Assembly: GCF_011386835.1 (NCBI RefSeq)
Contig: NC_088800.1
Location: 54,155,439 to 54,219,438 of the forward strand
Length of the DNA: 64,000 nt
Origin: Chrysemys picta bellii
Taxonomy: Eukaryota > Chordata > Testudines > Emydidae
Direction of reading: 5' to 3'
Within the stretch, counting starts at the first letter, position 1; each line of letters begins with the position of its first letter. The position numbers were made by a program, and so were the translations under genes. Under the pieces are notes generated by a model. That model was given only the letters and a program-made list of their open reading frames with translations, did not search any database and was not told where the DNA came from. Positions 45,752 to 61,974 of the stretch are shown in pieces.

Positions 45752-47851
45752 AATTGCAAGTTTCTGCCTCGGGGGGCACTGAAGATGTTGCCAACTTTGT
45801 TGAGAATCACTTATCAGCTGGAGACCGGAGCCTAGAGGGGAATGAAGGGGTACTTTGCCCAGACTCTGTACCTCCTGAGAAGACTGTTCTCCTCCAGCCT
45901 GCAGACAGCAATGAGGCAGCAGCCCAGGAAAGGAGCGGAATGCCACATGACTGTGGTTCCAAGACAGGTGCTGATATAAATATCCCTGTTGATGGCTCGA
46001 ACAATGAGAGCCAAGAGGAGGACAATGACGTGAACGTTGCTAATGCTTCTTCGTCGGTTTCAGAATGTCACACTGCCACAGGCAGCAATGCTGAGGGAGG
46101 TGAGATTGTGGCGAGAGAGCCAGAGCCAGCAGAAGGGACTCCTCTCCCAGGGGAAGACACGGAAGAGCTGCTGGCCAAAGAACAGCCTGGAGGCAGCAGG
46201 AGCGAAGCTGCAAAGGAGAGCAAGGAGGAGGGGGAGCTCGATGTGGCAGGGGTGGAGATCAGGCTGGAAGAGGCTGGGAGTGAAGAGGACAGGAAAAACT
46301 CTCCTCCCGCCACAGCAGGGAGTTTTGAAGAGAGCACCTGCCTGCCTGCAGAGGAGAGGCAGGTTTCCCAGCATGGTACAAAGGCTCTGGCTAGAGAGGA
46401 GGTAGCAGCAGCAGAACACCACTCAGGGCCTGATGATGGCAAAGATGCTGCTGAAAAGGAAAGCGAAGTCAGCGAGGCCTTCCAGAGGAGCACGCCGCCC
46501 TCACCGGCCAGCGGGGAATCGCCCCCTCAGGGAGATGCACATAGCGCTGAACCTGCTCTAGCAGAGCTAGGAACTCTTGAGGAAGAGGGGACACAGCCGG
46601 AAGAAGGCTCTAAAGAAGACAAGAGCCGTATTCCACATGCCAGCCAAGGTGCCGAATCTCATGTGCAAGGTAGGAATCATGCAAACAAGCAAGACAAAGA
46701 AGTCTCTAGCTCAGAGACCAGTCATGTCTCTGGGGACCCTCTCGGGGGCAATGGACTAGCTGTAAAAGAGAAGGAACCTGATTCAGGCAACAGAACTGGT
46801 GACAGTCCTGAGGGGGAGACCGCCACTGATGGCCAGCCAGCGGAAAGGGACCGAGAGGAACCAGGCACTGCCTCGGCTGAGGGAGTGGGAAAAAACCCTA
46901 ACTTGGAAGCAGAAAAGTCTGAAGAAAGTTCAGAGGAAGAGGATGATGACCAGGAAGAGTCTGAGGAAGAGGGTGATGATTCAGCAGAGGAAGAGGGTGA
47001 TGACTCAGCAGAGGAAGAGGGTGATGACTCGGCAGAGAAAGAGAAAGAGAGGGCTGGCCTGGCAGAGGAAGAGGATGGTGATCCGGCAGAGGGGGCTGGC
47101 CTGGCAGAGGAAGAGGGTAGTGATCCGGCAGAGGAAGAGGGGGCTGGTCTGGCAGAGGAAGAGGGTGGTGATCCGGCAGAGAAAGAGGGGGCTGGCCTGG
47201 CAGAGGAAGAGGGTGGTGATCCGGCAGAGGCAGAGGAAGAGGGTGGTGATCCGGCAGAGGAAGAGGGGGCTGGCCTGGCAGAGGAAGAGGGTGGTGATCC
47301 GGCAGAGGAAGAGGGGGCTGGTCTGGCAGAGGAAGAGGATGGTGATCCGGCAGAGAAAGAGGGGGCTGGCCTGGCAGAGGAAGAGGGTGGTGATCCGGCA
47401 GAGGCAGAGGAAGAGGGTGGTGATCCGGCAGAGGCAGAGGGGGCTGGCCTGGCAGAGGAAGAGGGTAGTGATCCGGCAGAGGCAGAGGGGGCTGGCCTGG
47501 CAGAGGAAGAGGATGGTGATCCGGCAGAGGCAGAGGGGGCTGGCCTGGCACAGTCAGAGGAAGAGGCTGAGGAAGTCATTGCCCCAGATGTCCGAGAGGC
47601 TGCTAGTGACATGGAAGACCATGGCCATGTCAAAGAGGAAGAGATCAGTGAAGTGGAAGCTGAGTCTGATTCTGCAGGCCAGGAGAATGCACCCCGCAGA
47701 GACATGGAGCAGGACAAAGATCATTCTCACAATAGTAACCCAGCTGTAGCAGGAAGCCTTTCTGTGGATGCGCAGTTAGTGGCAGAAACAGACAGCCCAC
47801 CTGGCAACAACCGTCCTCCTGCTGGTGCTGTGCCTGACCCCAGGCAAATAG
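45752..47851 (+). CDS. SRL: Sarcalumenin large acidic exon (700 codons, cassette)
   Basis: The open frame has no ATG at its left end and is bounded by an AG acceptor at 45750-45751 and a GT donor at 47852-47853 (TAG|GTCTGA). The exon is exactly 2100 nt. It starts with the last two bases of a codon (AA) and ends with the first (G), the same phase as the next exon, so inclusion and skipping are both in frame. It is very acidic (Glu, Asp, Gly, Ala, Pro) with sequons NES, NAS and NRT and a C-terminal-half array of EEEGGDPAEEEGAGLA-type repeats. Sarcalumenin is a luminal glycoprotein of the muscle sarcoplasmic reticulum. Its long isoform carries such an acidic part, which binds Ca2+ with high capacity, while the short isoform lacks it. 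Identity comes from the two exons downstream. At 700 residues it is longer than the human equivalent as I recall it (about 460). Confidence 0.87.
46970..47560 (+). repeat. Coding minisatellite in the SRL acidic exon
   Basis: Repeats of 48 bp (16 codons, EEEGGDPAEEEGAGLA and variants) alternate with 30-bp units (EEEGGDPAEA). They begin after three shorter EEEGDDSA units (24 bp). All unit lengths are multiples of three, so length change keeps the frame. The lack of stops in other frames over this array explains the long antisense and +2 frames. Confidence 0.93.
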
Positions 47852-48991
47852 GTCTGACTTTTTTGTTACTAGGCGTGCCAGTAGTAATAGCCTAACAGCA
47901 AAGGGCATTGGTTAGTGAACCACTATCAAACCCAGAGCGCCGCTGAGCTTGGCAGACATTAAAATGCACCCAGTGCACGGCCCTTGTTCTAACGCTTGTG
48001 CTTTCAGTGTGTGACCCTAACCAACTGCTCAGACCGGAGATCCCTGTCCTGCCAAAGCCAGGAGGGGTGGCATTGGTGATATGGGGTGGTCCTGGGCTGC
48101 GGTTGGTACTTGGTAATGGGAGATGAAGGCTTTCACCCCTTGGGCATTAGGCTGAATTAGTACAAGGTCAACAGTGACTATCCATTGCCATCTGACACCT
48201 CTGCCATGGCCTGCATGAAATGAAGTGTTATGTTCCCTCCCCATTTCCCAGGAACGGGTTGTCCAGCTCCACCCCAGTTAGCACCTGTTGGGAGCCTCAA
48301 TAGAGATGCCAAGGACTCCATGGGCCATGGCAACTGAACTCCGCTCTCAGCACTACAGGTGGCCCCTCCAGGATGGGGCACATTGGCAGGGGGTGAACTG
48401 GGCAAAGGTTGGCCTGGATCTGTTCTGCGGATAAAAACAGACATCCATGTCCAGGAGCCAACATGGCCCTTTCACCAGCATTGAATTCATGTCCTAATAC
48501 TTCTAAAGGCAAAGGAACCTGGTTCTTCACAGCTCCGTGCTTTGTGCAGTCATTGATACCAGTGCAAAGTGAGTGCTAACATTCTGCTGTGATAGTGATT
48601 GACACCATTTTGTACCAGTGGGGTAGTCCTGAATGGACATCTACCAGAATGCCCCTGCCAGTGTGATCTCACAGAACAAAATGGCATGCTCCATGCAGCA
48701 AATGGACCAGGACACCGTTCTGCTGCAATCTGGTCCTAATGCACCAGTGCTTTACACTGGCGTAGATGATTACACAGGCCCTGAGACAGCAGAGAGCCAG
48801 GTCCAAGGAATACAAACACTTTGAAATACACCACACCTTTCACACAACCTGGCAATTTAAGAGTCAGCACAGACAACACAAGAGAATTGGATCTAGACTG
48901 GGTGAAGTGTCCAGCGTACACCAGTTTGCAAACTAAGGGGAATGAGCTATCCTGGGAATAGCAGGTTAGAACCCTGAGCCTTCGCTTGGGA
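47852..48991 (+). other. SRL intron, first part; no feature seen
   Basis: The acidic-exon frame reads 14 more codons (ending VPVVIA) into the intron before a TAA/TAG at about 47893. Nothing else is recognisable before the Penelope-like insertion. Confidence 0.5.
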
Positions 48992-49152
48992 AAACAACAA
49001 GGAGTCCGGTGGCACCTTAAAGACTAACAGATTTATTTGGGCATAAGCTTTCGTGGGTAAAAAACCACTTCTTCAGATCTGCTAGTCTTTAAGGTGCCAC
49101 CGGACTCCTTGTTGTTTTTGTGGATACAGACTAACACGGCTACCCCCTGATA
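48992..49152 (-). mobile_element. Penelope-like hairpin retroelement, copy 2
   Basis: Flanked by a 12-bp duplication with one mismatch, CTTCGCTTGGGA (48980-48991) and CTTCACTTGGGA (49153-49164). Arms about 48994-49031 and 49079-49117 are near-exact reverse complements (AACAAGGAGTCCGGTGGCAC). The unpaired tail GGATACAGACTAACACGGCT lies on the right, as in copy 1. It sits in the SRL intron, antisense to the gene. Confidence 0.78.
49039..49076 (-). ncRNA. Hammerhead-ribozyme-like core in Penelope-like copy 2
   Basis: Minus strand: CTGAAGA (49076-49070), a perfect CUGANGA box, then stem II GTGG...CCAC, GAAA (49052-49049), and GC-TTAT-GC. The base that should be U before the cleavage site is C, so the A-U pair closing stem III is lost. 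One extra A precedes stem II, as in the other copies. Confidence 0.5.
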
Positions 49153-49164
49153 CTTCACTTGGGA

Positions 49165-51720
<2,556 letters not shown>

Positions 51721-52414
51721 TAGCCTCTAAGTGCAGGCTTGTTACACATGCATAACAAGAGGAGAAGAGCCCATACTCCCACCTCTGAAAGACAGAATCA
51801 TGCAGTTAAACAAAAAGCACTAGTGTCAATGTCTTTTTTTTTTTTTTTGGTCTTAAATCTTGTTTCTTACAAAGCTGGTAACTTTTCACATTCTCCTTGA
51901 GTTTCTTGCCTCTTAAATGCTTACCTTTCCCCTGGATTGCCATAGTTCCGATAGTGCTAAGATGTACACATGGTGTGCATAAGAAGGAAGTTCAGATAAG
52001 TCTGGAGAGCCACAAAAATAAGAACAGACATAAGCTCCCCTCAAAGCCAACCCAATCCAGCCCAGCCCTGAACATTTATTGAGGAGCAAAAGAGTTTTGA
52101 GCAACTTTTAAAGTTTTATTTTTCATTTTTGAAACTTATCATTTGCTGCTGCTCTCCCCTGTGTCCACTGGGACTAGATGAAGAAGCACCAAAATACTGT
52201 GGGAAGAGCTGTTCCTGACACTCTTCTGGCCTTCAGAAATGAAGATGTACTGGGCATGTCATAGAAAGCCTGTTCTCACTGGCACCCAGGCACTACAATG
52301 AAGGGCCCTTTAGGAATTTGTGTATCAAATATTAAATAGTAATGAATCTTGTGATTTCTTACCCAATGTACCGATACATTTGCAGGTTTGGAGAAGGCTG
52401 GGGAAAGCATCTGG

Positions 52415-52485
52415 AGTGAAATCCTGGCCATAATGATACCAATGAGACTTTTGCCAAAGAGATTAATGGGGCCAGGATTTCACCC
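52415..52485. repeat. Short palindromic repeat (MITE-like)
   Basis: AGTGAAATCCTGGCC and GGGGCCAGGATTTCACCC are inverted ends about 40 bp apart. It resembles the unit at 7454-7520. It encodes nothing. Confidence 0.6.
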
Positions 52486-53097
52486 CTGAAATTTTGGGTA
52501 CTTATTTGAATCAGCCGTTTAAAGCTATTGACGTTCTCTCATCACTGATGGAAAACTAGAGAAAGTTCTAAGGCTTAAGAGGGGTGGGAGGTGGGAGTGG
52601 AATCACGCCAGAACCACAGGATTGCTTCTTCTGTGTCTTTTATGGGTGATTCCACAGAAGCAAATCAAAACTGAACAACGGCTACAGCCAGGCAGCAGCT
52701 ACCTCCCAGTGAACAGAGGTTAATGCCACCGGCACAGCTCATGGGACAGGCCTGGAATCTGCCATCCCTTCTCTAACTACAGTGCTTAATCCAGAGCATC
52801 TCAAAGGGTTTTATTCTGTGGTACCTTATTTTCTAAAGATGGGAACATAGGACTGTAGGGCACCTCCCTGGTCATTGACTCAGTCCCCTGCTATCATGAG
52901 ATTTCATGCCCATTCTTAATACCTGTCCCAACCAGAAATCTCTACCCACAATGAGAGGCCTCCCATTCCAACAGCCAAATGGAGATTTGTTTGCTTGTTT
53001 ATCTGCACTGCCTCTGTGTGTGTACATGAAAGAGATCCAGGGAGGTAAAGAAGATGGTCAGGACACCAGAGGCATCTGGGAGTAGCTTTGAGTTTGA

Positions 53098-55849
<2,752 letters not shown>

Positions 55850-56085
55850 ATGTCTACACAGCTAAGCTGCTGGGCACTGTAGTGTAGACACGTGGTGCAG
55901 CAACAGAGGGGATTTTTACACCCCTTGAGAGGCAGCAGTTACGTCGACAGAAGAGTTCTTCTGTCAACATAGCTGCATCTACAGTGGCGGGGTGGGGGCG
56001 GATCACACAGGGCCTGGAATTATTCACAGCCCTGAGTCACATAGCTAGATCAACCTACATTTTAGGCATAGACTAGGCCTCAGAC
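55850..56085. mobile_element. hAT-type MITE in the SRL intron
   Basis: Starts AGGGAATGTCTACACAGC and ends near GGCATAGACTAGGCCT. The interior has TTACGTCGACAGAAGAGTTC, TTCTGTCAACATAGCTGC and a CACCCCTTGAG motif typical of the reptile hAT MITEs that end in GTGTAGAC. Target duplication not resolved. Confidence 0.55.
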
Positions 56086-59000
56086 TCGCCAAACAGGGAT
56101 TTCGCCCTCCCCTGCCTCCCAAACACACAGCTAATCCCTCCCCAGGCAGACCCATCGCAGGTGGGCCTCAGAAATCCATCCCTACCTCTTCTCCTCTCTC
56201 TTCCGAGGGGAGTGCCGAGCCCGCCACCTGGCTGACCGCAATGCGCGTTACCTGAACCAGGGCCTGACCTGGCTGGAGTGGATCGGGGGCTGGTCCCGTG
56301 AGCGTTACCATTTTCCATCCTGTGGGGTTGCTGTCCAGACTACACCACTGGGTAGCATTCTGGCCTCATGTGCGTGAACCCACGGAATTGATATTGCCAA
56401 GGAGAACGGTGAAATGCTCACCCTGCACCTTTCACCAGTCTCTGCAGAGGCCTTCTCCCCCCAGCCAAGCCAATGCCATGGCAGTGACCCCTATGGAGGT
56501 TATTAGCCAGAGTGTGTGATAGTCCTAGAGCGATGGAGCAATGGCACCCCCAGGCACTGACATGGAGGGTGGGGATAGGAGCCACATGGCTTCCCAGGAA
56601 CCAACCTCAATGCTCACCTTGGCATCAGGGCATCCCTTCACGGACTTCTTTGTGGATGATGTAATGTCCTGGAGACAGCCCCTCCAAGTTCCTAGTCTGG
56701 ACTATAGAACAGCTGAAACGACCAGAGACACCAACCCAGGTTTTACACCGACCCCAGTGCATGCTGGGTCAGGGCTCTGGGAGTGTAGCCCATGCTTTTT
56801 AGATATCCAGGCAGTTCAGACACGCTCAGTCAAAATCACAGTTTATCCACCTCACTCTTGGTTCTTGGTGCCACGATTTCATGCGCTCTTCCATTGATAG
56901 CCTGGGCCGTAACAGATAGCTGGTGCCTTGTGCACACAGTCCTCATTCCCAGGAGGGCTCGGCACTGAAGACGGATCATCTCAGTGTTCCATTTGGCACC
57001 ACTGTCTCCCGAGTCATGTGTCCAGGGCCACACCCCGTTCCGTTTGGAAAATAGCATCTCCACCATTGCCTTTTCTACGGCACATGGTAAAGTGCCATTT
57101 CTGTAGCTGCTTTGCAGTCACTGCTCGGGCTCCAGTGCTGCCACCTGCCACCACTTCTCAGACCGCCGGCTCTCTCCTATGCCTGACTCAGCAATGCCAG
57201 CACTTAAACCAATACACCTGATGCCAAATGCTCCTTCCGCCGTGCACCTCCACGTTCTTGGACTGAGCAGAATGGGTGATGTTTGCCCGGAATACCTGTA
57301 GCAAAGGCATCTCCCATCATGCCCACTGGAAGCCCAGTGGAAGAGTAAATAGAGCAATCTGTCAAGTAGTTAGAGGGGTGGTGATGACTGTGTAGCCCAG
57401 CAAGGAGTTTGCACCATGTGCTAGGGAGCCCCCGTAACTCAGCAGCCCAGGTGAGCACACTGCAGTGTTGAGTGAGTGGTCACAACTGCCTTCGACTTCC
57501 TTTGGCTTCACTGCCAGAGTCTCTCTGCATGGCAAGCTGCTGCTGCTGCGGCTGTGGACAGTACAGGCTGCATCGGCTGGTTCCCTTTCCCTCTGCCACA
57601 TTAATAACCTGATGGTGACTTCGCTGAGCAGGGAAGGTCTGAATGCGTCCCCGGTGTGTCCTGAATGCCAAAATGGCTCTTCTCTAGAAAGGGGTGGGGA
57701 GGATATATGGAGTTGTCTCTGACCCCCCTGGTGGTCATTAGCTCAATAGCAGGCCCAGGCAGGGCCCCAGTCTGACAGGACTCGTGATGGATCATACAAG
57801 TTAGGGAAAATGTGGAACAGGAGTATCAAGAAACAGGGGTTATGTTCCAAGGGTCAAACCAATATGCAATGGTAAGTTCTCTTTCTGTTCCTAGCAATCC
57901 GCTTCTTTCCCTCTCCATTATACAGCAGCCCTCCGGGGGTTTTGTATCCATGGGACCAGTTCTGCCCTCGGTTACATGGCTGCAGCTTGCGCCCATGTAC
58001 ATTGATAGGAGAGCTGAGCTGCATTGCTGTGCCTAGTACCAATGCTAGAGTCATTTGGATTCTGTAGTATTATTAGTGCTCTCTGCTGTAGCTCACCAGG
58101 ATCCTAGGTCACTCAGCAACTCCTGGCACATAGCAGATTTTATTTACAACTGGCCGGCCTGGAGTCTCTTTCTAAAATGTCTGGAGGCTCTTTATCTGCG
58201 GTGTGTTCAACTTCTCTGGAATGTGTTTGCAGATAGAAACCCTCTCTTTAAAATGTGCTCATGTTTCAGTATGAGCTGTGCCATCTCCATGCTGGACACC
58301 TCTCCGGTGTGTACACAAAGACACTGTGTTTACACATCCCATACGGAGGCATGCAGGCTGCAGACCAATCGATGTCTCCATGCATGTGGGTGTGTATATG
58401 TCCATGGTATACGTGTGCACTCTCTCTAAGTTAGGGGTGCCAGTTTTCTCTCTAGCATGCTGGGATTGTTCTCCTGGTTCCATCCTCAGAAGAACTTCTG
58501 CCCGGTTGGGGAATGTCCTGGTCCAACGACAGGGGTCTGAAGAGATGTCACACCAAATTGCGGTACATGCTGGCAACCCTAAACCATGTATGTGTACATG
58601 CAGACTAACATGCCTGCATCGGGGACTGCCTTGCTCCTAACCAAAGTATCTTCCACAATCTGGCATTATAGGAGGGGAAACAAGTAACCATAGCCCAATG
58701 GAAGGGGTATGGGACATTGCGTTTATAACTGTTCCTGCAGTTCAACTGAACAGACCCTAGTTATGGCTTGTTACAGACAATTCAGCCGACTCATTCGCTC
58801 TGTAGGAGAAAGCAATTCCTTAGTGTGAAGTTGTTACTATTCAATGGGGCTCCCAGCTGGCCCTCACTGGACCTGCTGCTGGAGCCGAATTCCGGTATCC
58901 TGGGGGCACAGAAGGTATCTCAGAAGGATGTCAGTGAAGGAGGAAACCTGTCCTTGGGCCACTCCCAAAAGACTGGTCCTTGCGTCCAATCCAGGTCCAC

Positions 59001-59273
59001 AGTCTTGGAGACCAGCGAATGGGATTTTAATCTAAGACCAGTCATTATAAATCTCTTAGAGCATGCGCCCTCTATTCCTGCAGGTCATTCATTGTGTCAT
59101 TCTTCCTGGAGTGTTTGCATTGCTCATTGGTTCTGCTCTCTGTCTCAGAGAAAGCTGAACTGACCATCAGCTCTCTCGCTCTCTCTGTGGGTCCTACCAG
59201 ACCAATCACCTCCTTTCCTTCCTTCTACTCATGTTGCCTTTTCTCTCTCCCCCTGCCCTCTCCCTGCTAACAG
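56086..59273 (+). other. SRL intron; no feature seen
   Basis: About 3.2 kb without recognised exons or clear repeat ends. The last 100 bp become strongly pyrimidine-rich (CTTTTCTCTCTCCCCCTGCC) before the AG at 59272-59273. Confidence 0.45.
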
Positions 59274-59309
59274 CTTACCACGGACGTACCCTGGGCTCCT
59301 CAGCCACAG
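59274..59309 (+). CDS. Candidate 36-nt micro-exon of SRL (speculative)
   Basis: A long pyrimidine tract and CTAACAG acceptor precede 36 nt that end CACAG|GTTGGT. With the phase-1 G from the 53132-53227 exon it reads AYHGRTLGSSAT and hands on a G, so it is 12 codons, in frame and phase 1 to 1. It would add 12 residues just before the P-loop domain. I know of no such segment in sarcalumenin. It may simply be a chance pair of splice-like sites. Confidence 0.25.
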
Positions 59310-59429
59310 GTTGGTATTGCTGCCTGCCATTTGCATGCTACTAGCAGCCAGATAACCTCTTCACTGCCTCTCAACTATCATTGGTCAAAGGCACTGAAAA
59401 TCCCAGCATTTTTCCTCTTTCCAGACAGC

Positions 59430-60030
59430 AACTAGCCAGAACAATACTCCCAGTGCCTGCTGGGCACTAGTCACAGCAATACTCCCAGTGCCCCTGTGCA
59501 CTAGCCATAGCCACACGCCCAGTGCCCCCCTGCACTAGCCACAGCCACACACCCAGTGCCCTCCATGCACTAGCCACAGCCACACACCCAGTGCCACCCG
59601 TGTACTAGCCAAAGCCACACACCCAGTGCCCTCCATGCACTAGCCACAGCCACACACCCAGTGCCACACGTGTACTAGCCAAAGCCACACACCCAGTGCC
59701 CCTGTGCACTAGCCATAGTCACACGCCCAGTGCTCCTGTGCACTAGCCACAGCCACACGCCCAGTGCCCCCCTGCACTAGCCACAGCCATACCCCCAGGG
59801 CCCCTGTGCACTAGCCAGATCCACATGCCCAGGGCCCCCTGGGCACTAGCCACAGCCATACTCCCAGGGCCCCCTGTGCACTAGCCACAGCTACACGCCC
59901 AGTGCCCCCCTGCACTAGCCACAGCCATACCCCCAGGGCCCCTGTGCACTACCAAGAGAAATACGCCCAGTCCCACCGTTCACTAGCCACAGCCTTTCGC
60001 CCAGTGTCCCTGTGCACTAGCCAGTGCTAG
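59430..60030. repeat. Intronic minisatellite, about 34-bp unit
   Basis: About 17 imperfect copies of GCACTAGCCACAGCCACACG followed by CCCAGTGCCCCCCT. Units differ by small substitutions and 1-3 bp length changes. It starts some 120 bp after the candidate micro-exon. Confidence 0.95.
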
Positions 60031-60360
60031 TTATATACACAGTTGTCTTTATTATTTTGCAGTGGCTGGCTTTGTGCAGCAGGCCACACATTCATGGCAT
60101 CCTCAAATAAACATCTTCATAAAATGGACACTGTAGTCTCCAGGTACATCGTCACTGCAAGTGAAGGCTCGATTGCAGCATGGGTAGGCATTTCTGCACT
60201 GGGGTCAATATAACTAGAATGGGTAACAACTACCACTCCATACCCAAGGTCCACAGTTGGCTTGTACTCAGGCACTAGCCCAATGACTAGCCTGGGCCAC
60301 CACGTCGTCACTGCTGTTGGTACCTGTGCTAGGTTAACGCTAGCATACCCATACTACATA

Positions 60361-60468
60361 CATAGGCGCCGACTTCTGCTCGTGCCGGTGGGTGCTCGAC
60401 CCCCCTCTGCCCCCGGCCCCGCCCTGACTCCACCCCTGCCTGGAGCACTCACGGAGTCGGTGCCTATG
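60361..60468. mobile_element. CATAGGCGC-family MITE, copy 2 (108 bp)
   Basis: Ends CATAGGCGCCGAC and GTCGGTGCCTATG match the ends of 19109-19495. The flanks (ACTACATA and CTACAATC) do not form a clean duplication. Confidence 0.78.
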
Positions 60469-60469
60469 C

Positions 60470-61388
60470 TACAATCACAGCACCGCTTTGCAGCAAAGGC
60501 ATAGCCTGTGCGACAAGAGAATCGGTCCCGGTCAGTCACAGATGTCGGCAGTCCCCCACCTTGCCCAGGCCTGCAGAGTGAACATTGCAAGGCTGCCCGT
60601 TTGGATGAAATCTGAGGGTGCAGCAGTGTGAGTGACGGAGGCTACAATTCCACCCCCTTTGATGGGGACGGGTGGGTATTGTCCCCTCCAGTGCCCAGCA
60701 GCACCTTCCCAGGAACACAGCGTGCCCTTGGCCCCTTCAGGAGGCAGAACCGGCTCTAGCCCTAATGTATTCTACTTAGAATGGTGTTGCCAAGGTACCT
60801 GTGTCACTCCCATGAGGACCATATTTGGGTGATGGGAATTAAATTGAAATAGGGCCCCTCCAGGATGGTGCCCTGGAGAAAGGTAAAGGGCGTGGCTACC
60901 CAGTACAGCATGCTCCCAGTTGGGTTGGCAGGAAATCCTGGTGCTTGAAGGTTCCTGAGTCTCTCCCAGCCGGTCAGCCATACAAGTACGGGTGAGAGAG
61001 CCATACAGGTAGCAGCAGTGGTGGCTGGGTTGGTGCCATTGGCAAGGTCACAGCCACATGATCAGCCAGCAAAATGTTTAAAAATTGCTGCCGTTCCTTT
61101 AAGCCTGTCCCTCGCAACACACCCAAAGCACGGGGGGCTGCTGCTGGAAGAGCAGCCGTCCTTCCAGAGTCACAAGGACATCATAGCACCAGTGTGCTGT
61201 GCACCTCAACCCCCCCTTACACTAATATACCTGCCAGACACACTCTGGCTTTCCAATTGAATTTTATTTAACCCTCTGGAGACTGGGGAGATAGCTGTAT
61301 ACATATGCAGATAGATAGAGTTACCTATAGCTACATGTATTTATCTATAAACACAGCCCCTCTATATATATTACAGAGCCCCTAGATC
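60470..61388 (+). other. SRL intron; no feature seen
   Basis: No exon or repeat boundary recognised. A tetranucleotide-like AT-rich tract begins near 61290. Confidence 0.5.
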
Positions 61389-61464
61389 TGTAAACATACA
61401 CATTTATACAGATGGTGTGTCTATATATATAGATACACCATCTGTATAAATGTGTATGTTTACA
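61389..61464. repeat. AT-rich 76-bp near-perfect palindrome
   Basis: The left arm from TGTAAACATACACATTTATA to the centre at 61426/61427 and the right arm back to TATAAATGTGTATGTTTACA are reverse complements with one mismatched pair and no spacer. It sits in a TATATA-rich tract (61290-61560) and could form a cruciform. Confidence 0.9.
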
Positions 61465-61974
61465 TATCTAGATCTATAAACATCTATGTATAAATTATAT
61501 ATATATAACACAAATGTGTGTATGTATGCATATATAGTGCATATAGCTTTAGATATATAGCTGGAGAGCTGTAGCCAGAAAGGCCCTGAGAGGGCAGACA
61601 TTGCCGCTAGGGAGAGAGCCCTAGGGCACCGCTCTATACCAGAGCAGGGACAGCTTATGAGAAAGGATACATAGGGCCCTGAGAGAGGCTCTTGTTGGAT
61701 TTGTACCCTAAAGTGTTTGCTTTGTTTTTATTTCACATACTGACAGTGTGTGACTCAACCAGAGGGCTGAGTCACCAGGCCCCACCACAAACCGAGAGAG
61801 AGAGAGAGAGAACAGGCACATGCACTGAGACAGGGGTCACTTGCAAGAGGTGAGTGCACCCCATTACAGTCAGTCTGTGTTCTTTGCTGTGCTGTTACCC
61901 CCACTCCTCGGGTTGTAATGTATGTTTTGGAGACAGTCACTTTTTGAACTCAAATACTGAACAAAGCAATTTTT

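Noticed and set aside
46722..47717. 331-codon antisense frame and 316-codon +2 frame across the SRL acidic exon
   Set aside because: They exist only because the coding repeat units are multiples of three and lack stop codons in other frames. The antisense product is pure Ser/Ala/Pro repeat and has no splice or start context.
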